From NCBI RefSeq assembly GCF_037126465.1, contig NC_088206.1, positions 54,416,841 through 54,480,840 of the forward strand: a stretch of 64,000 nucleotides of DNA, read 5' to 3'. Positions 24,501 through 36,700 of the stretch are shown here, piece by piece. The notes under the pieces were generated by a model. It did no database searches, was not told the origin of the DNA, and saw only the letters and a program-made list of their open reading frames with translations. The translations under genes and the position numbers were made by a program. The DNA comes from Ornithodoros turicata (Eukaryota; Arthropoda; Arachnida; Ixodida; Argasidae). Position 1 is the stretch's first letter, and every line of letters begins with the position of its first letter.

Positions 24501-27500
24501 ATGGAAAATGCCATGAACGCATTTGCACAAAAATATAAGGTCTCGACTTTTGCGTCTCGTAACCAACGTGTCTAAATTGCAACGGCTAAGTATTCTGTGA
24601 TATTCATAAAAATAGCACCTACCAAGATATCTATCAAAGTAAATTCTAATAAATCGGCATTGTACATTTTCTATGGTTGATGCCAAACCATTTCTAATAC
24701 GATTCCATACAATGGAGCAGTACTCTAGCTTTGGTACAGTTACCGTAATAATGAAATTTGTGACATTGACATTTTTGATTGTACAATGTTTAACAAATTA
24801 ATTTTCCACTGCTTTCTACTAACCATTGTACCATATTAGAAGGCCATCGCACTGTTTATGGACAAGCTAATACAACTATTAATTAAGAGTGAGAACCTTG
24901 TTTATGTCACATGTTAAATGAATGATAACACCTGTGCGAGACCAAGCTGCTATACGAAAAATGAAAAACCTGAATGCAGTAGGAAAGGCTCAGCCTCTGG
25001 AAAGCAACAATCCAGGTCACAGAAATTCGCAACAGAACTGTTAAACCATGGCAGAAAGTAATTGTCCCTTGAGTACCAATTACGGGCAAAATGAAATTAA
25101 ATTACAGTTACCATATTAGACAGCATGTTAGGTTTACCTCGAAAATGAGCCCTTAAAAATTGTGTCGTATTACACGCAGGCTCGCATTATACGTGGTACA
25201 TGTTGTCATAGGCCTCTCGCCCTCAGCATTTCTGATCAGCCCTTCCCCACTCCGCTGAGATTTGTCTACAGCGGCGAATCATCAACAAGTACTGAGAGAG
25301 AGTAAAAGGAAAGTCTCCCCCTCTTTCACATATGTCAGTGGGTGCTCTGCTGCTTCGGACATGTGCGTTGGCAGAACCGAAAGTGACCTCAAAATGCCGC
25401 CGAGACGTGCTGCCTACACAGCGAAATTCAAAAGGCAAGCTCTATTGGAAGCCAAGGCTTCCAATAACATGCTGGAAACCTGCAACGAGTCGAATATTCG
25501 TCGTTGGAGTCAGCAGCGGCGGACATCGCTGTGCACCCACACAGAAAGCCTTTTGTGGTCCGAAGTCTGGAGCTTATCGAAAGATCGATCCTCATCAGAT
25601 ACTCGCCGATCCTCGCCAGACAAGTGATATACAGTGGGCTCCCGTTAAGCCGAACTCGCTTAAGCCGAATTTCCGGTTATGCCGAACAAATTACGGACAT
25701 TTGTTTGTTTTCCCATAGACGCCATGTAAAAAAATTCCGCTTAACACGAACAGACACCGCGGGCACTTCGGATAACCCAAACTTTTCCGGCGCCCGCGGC
25801 GCCTGTAAACGGGCTTCGCCGCGCGCACGGAAGCGAGGAAGGCACGTGATGCTGTGCACACGGCACCTTTGGGGCTCAGCTTCCACCACCCCCGCCACGC
25901 AGAAAGACTCTGTGGTCGTTTGGGGCTCAATCTTGATCTGCACATAGCGATCGTTATAGCTATTTTTCAAAATTTGCGCGCTCATTCCGTCACGCGCATT
26001 GGCCGTCAACCGGGGGAGCACGAGCGTTTAGCAAACGTTACGGGATGGCGAAAAGTTCAAAATCTAGCCCTCCCTGTTTGGGCCGACCACACACAGCCTT
26101 TCCCTCTTTTGCAAGTGCACCATAACATGAAACCCAAACTTTGTGGTGTCTTTTGATGTGCAGGCATTCGGAATACGTTCGCTCCTTACAGTGCGGCACG
26201 TGCGATTGCGCAATTCGCGTGCAGTCTCGGGGGAACTGCCGTTCGCGTGCTGTTAGGGTCCATTCTATCCGCGCGCAGCAGTGGGCAACCAGCGGCTTAA
26301 TAACGCTTCAGTAGGTGGCTAAACTGGCAGGAAGTAAGCTATTGTATGCTGCCATGTTGCCAATATGCCGTTTCACAATTGCTACCCTGTTTTTGACATT
26401 TTCTATGACACTTTTGGGTCCTTCTGTTAAGATGAACTTCTGATAAGACGAACAAATTTCCGCGGTCCCCTCGTGTTCGTCTTAACGGGAGTTCACTGTA
26501 AAGCCGAAAACATGTAAGCAGCACAGCAGGGAGTGTCGAGTGTCCATGCATGACACCTTTGCTCAATAAACCATCTGGGAGGTGTTCACATACGATCTAC
26601 TTCTGCCCAGCATCTGCAGTTGTAACTGTTCTCCTAGGGGAATGCAAAAATCCTGCATCGCATTACAGTCAAACCTCGATACAATGAAACGCGATATAAC
26701 GAAATTCGCAATAGAGCTAAATAATTTGGATTCCCTGGCAGAGGGCCATAGAGATCAATATATTTTAACTCCCGCTACAACAAAACAATTTTTAGCCGCA
26801 GCGACCTCGATTAACCTTGATACAGCGAAAGAACGAGATAAGGTTTATGACCTCAAAGCAGACTTTACGATCACGAAAACAAAGGACGCAAGGAGCGTCC
26901 TGTTCCCGCGGCGAAAGATGACACGCGCAATTAGGGTCAGGAGGAATCTGGTGCCTACAAATGGAAGTCTGAGTCATTGGAAGGTTAGCGATTTTCCTTC
27001 TGAGGCTTCTCCTTTTCTCGCTGGTTTTGAACTGTCCGGCTGATGCCAAGTACAGGACGAAGGTAACAGCAATGAGCACGAGACGCAACTCGCAATCGCG
27101 CGCGTGTGGGAAACACTTCGTTCGCGTGGCGGCGCAAGTGACGAAATCAGCCTAGATGATTTTCTTGACAGGGACAAACATGCCGTAGCAACGGAGAGCC
27201 TTACGGAAGACGCACTGCCATAGATGTATCTAGAAGGTTTGCTGGATCGCAACACGATATGGAGAAAGCTGCGGAGGCTTTGGCGGCGCACGAACAATGC
27301 GTGACACCGTGTCTGCTAGGCATGACGCAGACGTGAACAATCAGCCATTTAACGCAAAAATAAAGCGTCGTAGGTGCCCTTTGGTGCTGTATTTGTAGTT
27401 GTCATTTTTCACGAGAAAACTTTTCCACATCGTGGCGGGAGTTATCGACGCTTATGTACAGCGCGTGCCCACGTAAAGGTCGTGATCTTCAATTCAATAC

Positions 27501-30500
27501 AACGAAAGAAATTGCGGTCCCTGCGAGTTTGTTATATCGAGGGTCGACTGTATTTGCAGATTTGCATTGCTATACGAGGGGGGACCCAAAAGAAACCGGA
27601 ATTGTCCACGTGAGGGCGGATCCCTTGTAATACAGGCTTCCACCACTAGGTGAGAGTTTTACGAACTGTTTTGCATCAGTGCACCAGATGGCATTGTTGT
27701 GCACGCTGCGTTCGGCTTTAGTGAATTCTATTTTTAGACCTCTTCAATGCGTTTGCCTATTTCGCGATGGCTGATTTGCACGAACAACGTGTGGTAGTGA
27801 AATTTTGTTTCCTGTTGGGCAAAAACGCATCAGAAACGGTAGTTATGCGACAGACGGCTTACATGGAGGCTGCTTTGAGCAAAACACAAGTGTACGAATT
27901 GGTTTCTCGATTTAAACGAAGCGAAATGTCGATTGACGATCAACCTCGTTCCAGACGGCCTTCGACCAGCCGCACTGAAGTAAATATCGACAGAATTCGT
28001 CAAGCCCTCTTGCAAGACCGCAGTCGGACCATTGATAATAATAATAATTGGGTGTTTACGTTGCGAGACAACTGAGATTATGAGCGACGCCACAGCGGTC
28101 GGTCTGTGGATTGCTTTTGCCCACCTGAGGGTTCTTTAACGTGCGATGAAAGCTCATCACACGGCACTCCGTATTTAACGTCCCTCGCGGAAGATGGCGT
28201 GTCTAAGCAACTTGTACCCTGCCACTAAGTTGCTGGCATCCTCAGCCGGGTTCGAACCCGCGATCTCGGGATCAGAAGGCGTGCACGCTACCGACTGAGC
28301 CACCGAGGCCGGTGGACCATTGATAAGCTTGTGGAGTTGGCAGGGATGTTGTAGAGCTCATGTCAGCGAATTTTATCGAACGATTTGCACGTGAAACGAG
28401 CTGCAGCAAAATTTGGCCTCGACTGCTCACGTCCAGAGAGAGCTGAACATGGCTGTGTGCCGTGCGTTGAAGGACCAGTTGGAGACTGACCCCGACTTTC
28501 TTTCTAAAATCATAACAGAAGACGAATCTTGGTGCCACGGTTACGAACCCGAAATGAAACAGCATTCTAGTCAATGGAAAACAGCCAGTTCACCACGACC
28601 CAAGAAAGCACGACCAGTGAAGTCGCACGTCAGGACAATGGTGATCTGTTTCTTTGATGTGAGGGGCTTCTGCACTCGGAATTTGTTCTGCTGGGTCAAA
28701 CGGTGAACCAAAGCTGTTATTTGGAAGTTTTAAGAAGGTTGTGCCAAGATCTACGGAAGAAACGTCCCCAGCTGTGGCATTCAGGTGACTGGTTCTTTCA
28801 CCATGACAACGCACCTGCCCACACCGCGCTGAGTGTTCAGCAGTTTTTGACCAAAAATTGAATGACCCCTGTGCACCACCCTGCCTACTCATCTGATCTC
28901 GCCCCCTGTGACTTTTTTCTGTTCCTCTGGATGAAGAAAGTCCTCAAAGGGAAACGTTTTGCCGATGTCCAAGAAGTGAAACAGAAAACGGCACAAGCAC
29001 TAAAAAGCATCAACGTCGACGTGTTCCAAAACTGTTCTGAGCAGTGGAAAAAACGTCTGGACAGGTGCATTGCATCAAAGGGAGATTACTTTGAAGGTGT
29101 TTGAAGTTACAGCATGCAACAATAAAAACACAATTTTTTAGAAAATAATTCCGGTTTCTTTTGGGTCCCCCCTCGTATGCTGTACAAATATGGTACTTAT
29201 TCTTGAAAGTGTTTAGGTGCTGTAATTAATGGCAGTAACTTAATTACTTCACAGCTCTGCACATAAGTCACTCTGCAGCAAGTGCAACTCACCAGCACTG
29301 AGGTCATAGATGCTGCTAGTTGCCAGCTTGGCCATGATCTCTGGCTCTTGGGCTGCAAACCACAGACCAGGGTCCTCCCTTTGTGTGTACCAGCCACTGT
29401 AGACTTTCTTGGCTATGTTAAGGGAACCACTTCCACCCAAGTGAAGGCGCAACACTTCCGTCAAAGAGAGCGCATCCAGCATCACCTTGGTCAGCTTCAT
29501 GCCTGTATATTAGACACAAACACACCTTTACACACAAAAAGGCCATAACATTGTCAAAGCAGCTATCAGGGGTGTGATTGGGCTTTGCAGTTTTGGAGCA
29601 GAAATCGCAGCAGAGAAAATGCCTGTTCGGAGCAGCAAAAGCCATCTTGGTAGCCCCTCAATAAACTGACAAAAGTGCAGTGTGGACAATGTTTCACGAA
29701 GCGTTTAATAATTAACATATTGTTAAAGTGACGTACAACATAGAAACTGCTTAAAACAATATATTTTAGTAATCCAGTGCCTCGGAAGTGCCTCGGTGGC
29801 TATTTCTATTGCACTATGCCTTTCTGTTCCTTTCCAGATTTGCCAGGGCTGCTACCAGCTTGGTTCTGCTTTCTTATAGGAGGGTCTGACCACTGTCTAT
29901 GTCTCTAAAGGTTGTTGATTTCATACCGTTTGGGATCCACTGCATGACATGACATCCTTAGTCCATTTTCAATGTCATCCCTCAGTTTTCGCTCCGTATT
30001 TTTCTCACTCGTACCAATTCATAGTAAAGAATTAGGATACTGAAAGCGCATTTTAAGGACATAGGCGTAGTTTAAAGCACAATGACACAAGTGCCTTTGA
30101 ATTTGTTTTGAGACATCGACGAAAACAAAACGATCTAGCGATCTGTGGAATCTCATGAATTGAGTATGCATTTGTTAACAAAGAGAAGTCCTAAACAATA
30201 TGTGTATGAATGCGACCTACATCTATGTATACAATTTTACATAAGCACATGGTTTTTAAACAAGGGTAACAACTTTCAAATACTAAACTGCTGTAAGCCC
30301 TCGAAAATAAGTTCGTCGTGCAAGCCAGCCAGGCCGGTGTCAAAACAAAGCGCAACCGAGAAACGCACGGTACGTATAAACCTCTACCCGAGAAACGTCA
30401 TCATGACGTTGGTAGACACACCGAAACCAAAAGAGATCGGAAGGGAAGAGCTGGTTTCCACGAATGGGCAATCGTTCGCTGCCTCCTATTGAAAGAAAAG

Positions 30501-30729
30501 TAAGACCGAAGGCTGCGTCCCTCTTCAGAGACCATCATAATCCCCTCAAGACCGTGTCTTTCGGGCGCAACCTTGTTCGCCACTAGCATTGAACGTAGTT
30601 CAACTCTACCAAACTCGTGGCGCTGTAGAACATTATGACATCATTTGTTTACAAACAGGTAGAGGTCTATTAATAAACACACTCTCACCTGTGGGTACGG
30701 CTGTAATATCAGCCACGACAATCATGTTA

Positions 30730-30773
<44 letters not shown>

Positions 30774-33700
30774 ATGAGCTAATTACTTGATACTTTCGAC
30801 AATGCCAAAGCCATGTAGGTTCCGCAATACGTGTTTGAGCGCGCCCGCAGATCACCAGAAGCACAACTGGAACCATGTGACCGCACGGCAGTGCTTGACT
30901 CGGATTGGATAAGTTGAATGGCTTAGCATGGCTTGAACTGACTCGATAGTCGACAGAGCCAGTTGGGTTAGCCGGACATATAAGCTAGTGCAAGCGAATA
31001 CTTCTGTTTTCTTACTGTTGTTCTTCAAAATGGGGGAAGAAATCGGAATGGGCGCACAGTGGCGCAGAAAGTTCAACTTTTTGTAGCAGAATGTAGCAGG
31101 ATTTCGCGTGGGCGCAAAATTGCGCAATCGGCACAGCAATCACAACCCTGAGCTATGACAAACTATGAACCACACAAAGGCTAATAACATAAGTGTGATT
31201 TTTTAATGCAAAACTTCATCCAATACAATCCGAGCTCATTTAGTACAATTTTCAAAAAACATAACTCTGGTATTACGGTCAAATTGAGAGTTTCCATGGT
31301 TTCATGGTAACGATTGTCATGAAAGCGCCTGCTTGCATATACGTAGAGACTATAGTCGTGTTTAACTTAAGCAGGTAAGGAAATGTAGTCAATCATCTAC
31401 ATATGCCGTTGGAGATCAGGAGACAATACCGCGCCAGGAAAAATACTGCACCGCCATCATGGGGGAGGGCTCACGTAGTGTCATGCGACCAGTCTTCACA
31501 GCCAATACGGAGACAGAGTGAGTGTGATGGATTAAATTTTCGGGCGGAGAAGAGAGAGTGATGCCCCTGTGCAATATTTTGGGAGCTGAGGGACGAGATT
31601 TCTTTTCCTTCTGAAGTTGAACACGACTATAGAATTCTTTTGGTGGATGATAATATGCGCAAAAATAGAGAAGCAACACCCCATTTTTTTTATTGAAAAC
31701 AAAAGACCGAGGCACTTCCAAGGGCCTCCAAGAGCTCTGAAGAGAGAATGCAGAGAGTTTAATTGTGCGTGAACGACGGGATTAGACCCATGCATTTTGG
31801 AGCGTGCAACCCCAGAGGCCCTCGGAAAAAGTAACCGAGCCTACTCGCTCTCAACATAATCCCTCAAGCGTTTTCTGATTTGCTATGTGTAACGATGTGC
31901 CTGCGGCTCCACAAAGAATTTTGGTGAGGAAAGGCACATGCCTCGAAATGAATGTGCTCGACGAATTTTGTACAGGTGTTTGTAAAGCCTTCTAAAATGT
32001 AAGTCGGCAGATAGTTACCCCTCGCCACTAAAATACATGTCAATGAATTACCAGGGAAGTCACCTTAATGGACAATGGAGTTCCTATAGTAAGAACGATG
32101 ATTAACTATCCAACTATGACACTGTGATTGAAAGCAATGCATGTGGTCATCGATCTTGAGGTTGCACAGCCTCATGTAGTACTGTAAAAGTGGTTAACTT
32201 CGCGGTCTTAATAATTCGCGAATTCGTGTGGAAGCGGAAATCGCAGGGTCAGAAGACCGGGAAGATCGGGAAATCATGACACTGCCAACAGTAAACAACA
32301 AGAATTAACCGGCCTCTACACGCCTGCTGGCTTATAGAGGCCTATTATAGAGGTTTACCGTTAACTCAAATCCCGTAACGACATACGTGCTGGTTTTGTG
32401 AAAGCAGGTATCCGCAATGCCAAGGGATACACTATGCGAATAAACTACTGATGTTCAAGTGGCGTTTCAATTATAGAAATGTTTGACAAGAATAAAGTGT
32501 GAGAATAAAGATTGTCAAGTGAGTCGATTTGTCTTTGTGGAGCTCATATCGTCGAGAATCCCAGTGCCCATATTTTTTCATCCTTGCTACCTATATTTCG
32601 AGGAACCTTAATTTCGCAAAAAAAGTTCGAACGCGAAATTTGCAAAAATTAAGTCCTCCAAAAAATTTCTGCTTTTACAGTATCAGCGGCTATTCAGTCG
32701 TCGGAAAACCTTTCATGGAATGTGACACGAAGATGCACTAAACTAGAGCTACATCAAATAACTGCATGCCTTCAACAAACATGCATGCTCAGTGGCATTC
32801 CACTTGCACCGTTCTACTGCGCTGACGTGATTCCAGCAGGCAATTTCACGGAAGTTCATATATGACAATACATTGATATAGAGATTGAATTTTGCGTTCC
32901 CATCAGTGTTGTTATAAACGGGCTCAACTATGCTTAAAATGCTATGCTGCCAATCTGATGACTTACCCAGAACCTGTTGAGGCCTCCGAGCAATCGCTGT
33001 TGCCGCCTTTTGTGCTTTCTTTATCGGAATGCCACCCACAATGAATTTTTCGTCTTCTTCAGCATCGTCTTCGCTTCCGGATTCTTCACCCTCTGAAATG
33101 CAGCACCCCCGTTAAAGCACCATAATGCTCGATGCAGAGGTCCACGTTGCACCTATGCGAGACTAATACCGTATGTACACGCATCATTTGTGCACTTTTT
33201 CTTTCCAAAAAGTCAGAAAAGTTGTGGGTGCGCAAATTGCATGGGAACATTATTAATAGACCCTGAAGTTTTCGGGTTTTATATTTTTCCAAATTCGGGG
33301 GGTAGAAATCGGGTCAATAAATAGCTGTAGAAAATCCTTGCAAATTCGGGCAGAAAAATTACCATCAGACTAAGTTCGGGGAGAAATCGGGCATTATTGT
33401 AGAATAAACGTTCACTGTACCGTTTATCCAGAGTGCCAGAAGTAAGGGGCAGTCTCATATTTTGTGAGAAACTAGTATGTCGATGCCTTGAGGTGCCTAG
33501 CCTAGGTGCAGTTTTGCAGGTAGAAATCGGGTTTAACCCTAGATAGGTGAACCTCAATTCGGGGAAAAATCGGGTTTAACCCTAAAACATCAGGTTCTAA
33601 TTATTAACGATATTCCAAAGACACTGTACTCCCAAAATGAAATAGTAGTATAGCGGTGACATTTTCACTGCATTGCACACACAATCCTGGTCTAGCTCAC

Positions 33701-36700
33701 CAGCCGGGTAACCGGCGGCGGTCGGTAAGGTCCGGAGAAAAAATACGGGGTCCACTACCGCTCATCCAACCGGTGAAATAAGGAGAGACACTCCGATACT
33801 CCTTGAAGTCGCTGCTAAGTACACTGATGATCAAAGGCAAGTCAACTCTGTCACGTTTGCTGTAAGTTCATAGCGTGCCTGTCCAGCGTTTCTTTCCTCG
33901 CCTGTTTTGTAGCTCAAGTTGACGGTATTCTCCATCGTGTCACTGGATTACCGTCCGAACGCATGTTGCGGATCGGCGCAGTCTTTAATTGGAAGTGGGT
34001 ACATGCGGAGGGTATGGCAGAGACCACATTTTATACGGAAACCAATCGCAGCCAAGATCGCGAGAGGCACTGGGCCAGACACCTGCGTGCAAAACTACGG
34101 GTGCACTAATTATGCGCGTATATACGGTACAGTCGCAGACAGATTTTTGGTCCCGTGACAGTACAGTTGACCAGAAGCCATAGAATTGGTGAGAATTTTT
34201 AGTCAATGGCAAAAATGTACTTTTACACCCAGAGGATAGGTTCTTTTCACAAACTTTTTCACCCCAGGAACCCTTCAACAGCTTTTGAAAAATTCCAAGG
34301 AACTCCCTCACCATGTCATCGCTGTCAGTCCAGACAACTCTTCAGAAGGGGGTTGCAAATATTGGAGCCAAAATGTTGATTGCACTAACAGAATATACTA
34401 CAGCCACTACACACATCGGTGTGGAGGGTGACACTGCATTTTAAGCAGTGAAGATTACCTCTGCTCTCATTAGATTCATATTGGAGATATCTGCTGCAGC
34501 AACCACTTGCACACTTAGTATTCATCGTAACACAAATATAAAGCTGCAGAAGCAATTAGAAAGCGTGCTGTGCTGGCGACACATACGCGTGTGCATCTAC
34601 CGTCGAAGAGATGAGGCGACATGACTACAATCTCTCCCATGAACAGGTAAACAAATTGTGCGCAGAAGCACAAACAAGATGCCATCATAACTAGAGGTGT
34701 GCGCAGATGTGGTTATATCCGCATGACATCCTGATTTGCAGATAAAACAATGTTTTGAAATCAGCGCTGATAAAATGCAGATAAAACCACACACCTTTGC
34801 AGTGGACATGGTTATCGCATTTTATCTGTAAATTAGCATTCGTGCCTCTGCTGATGCCATAATTCAGAGCATGCAATGAATACAAAAGGGTGTCGAGGTG
34901 TGCCATCCCTTGCATTACTGTTCCTTCAACTGCTATTACTGGACCGCAGATGGCATAGTGTTCCTCAGAGAGCTTTTATGCTAAAAAGTAACAACGTTTG
35001 TAACAGAACAGTTTCATAACGCAGATTGTTTCCTACAAATGGAATTACTGCGGATGTGTGGATGGTACTCATTATCCGCGGATACAGATACACCTATTTC
35101 AACTAGTGCAGTTACCGTCACGGATCTTGCATGTGTGGATACCGTGAGGATGAAATATGTCAATCCTACCTGCACTCACCCCTAATCATAATGCCATGTG
35201 TAGTACCCGGCAGGGCTAATGTTGACCCGGCTCATGTATGCGTAGCAAGCCAGGTCATGTGAGTTTTGACGGTGTGACGGGGGTGCAGCTGATGGGCTGC
35301 CACGGAACCCGAGATAGTAGTCTACGGGACGCAGCTTGAGAAACTATGCCACGGAGTCTTCATTCCAAAGCAGGTTAAAAACTGTTTATGAGTAGGGCCT
35401 TGTGTTTTAGGGTTAGACCCCTAAATAGTTTAGGGCTGGTAAAACCTGTTTCTTCACCAGCATGGCTGCATGTAACATCATTTCCTCATATCATACCTGC
35501 CATCCTTTTGTCCACTTGCATCTCTTCCTCCTGTGTACGTAGGATGGCTGTCAGCAGTAGCTGGAACACGTCGCTCAAAATACCCAGCACGTCAACTTCT
35601 TTCACTGCTTGTTCCAAGAGGTCTGCATGAATGGCAAACAAAACTTGTTCAAGGCATAGATTGAGAAGTTACCCGTCAAAAAGAACTCATTACGAGTTAA
35701 GTTACCGTGTGGAAAATGTGACTAAGCTAATAACGAAGTTCTTCAGCCTGAAATGTAACTCGCAGTTACTGAGTTACTTAAAAAAAAAGAACGAGTTACT
35801 TCCAAGTTACTTCCGACACGAAATAGCATTACGCAGGCGTAGCGCGCGTGATCAGTTAAGCTAGACCTTGAGTTACCTGTAGAGGAATGCAACACGCTTA
35901 GATCGTGTTTGTTTATATCCAACAATAGATCTCTCCCTGTTTGTAAACAAATCACGTCATAGTGTTCGACAACACCACAAATTTGGTAGAGTTGAACTAT
36001 GCCCGAAGCTAGAGGTGAACAAGACCGCGCCCGAAAGTCACGGCAGGCCTCCACAGCTCCCCGCATTAGCGGCAGTAGAAAAATAAAATCACGTCACAGT
36101 CACGTGGTATTACATCGTCAGGCATCATGACGGATGCCCATTGGCCAAAGGAGGATGCGCGCTTCGGGATTGGTTGATAAAGTTTTGAAATATCTGACAG
36201 CTCACTTTTCGCGGGCAGTCTGGGCAGTCGGCCAGGCGCGCAGCTCGAAGCAAGGTCGCTGCGTCTCCGCGGCTTGCCGATGTCGGTTGACCACAACGAC
36301 CAAAGAGGAAGTGTACGCGCGGGTTTGCTCGTGAGCTATTGTGACTCTGGCCATGTACTGATCTCCGATAAAGTGTCAACCTACGGACATTCGTGCCAGG
36401 TCGGAACTGGAATGCTTGGTGAGCTGACGCCTGAGGAACACTTTCGAGCGCTGTCGCATTTTCAAATACAGTGACTAAGAAGAGAGTGTTCGTACGACAA
36501 AAGTATTTCCCGTGACTGTGTGACCTACGGTGCATCGCCAGAATGAGAAGAAGATGCTCATCTGTGAAACGCACGCACTCGTGGACTTCGCTCACCTCCA
36601 GAAGTAGACTGTATGTGTGCTTTGCAAGTTCGAACTTCGTTTGGTTACTGTCTATTCAAGGAACGAAACGTCCTGTACGCACGGTGAATATATGAGTCAA

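Larger units (their letters stand above)
27573..29177 (+). mobile_element. mariner transposon, dead, with nested SINE
   Basis: About 30-bp inverted termini starting CGAGGGGGGACCCAAAAGAA, both bordered by TA. The total is 1605 bp; subtracting the SINE and its duplication gives about 1.3 kb, the usual mariner length. It lies in BAZ1A intron 10 opposite to the gene. Confidence 0.93.

Noticed and set aside
28250..28313. A tRNA gene
   Set aside because: It is the head of the SINE, which has a 13-bp target duplication.
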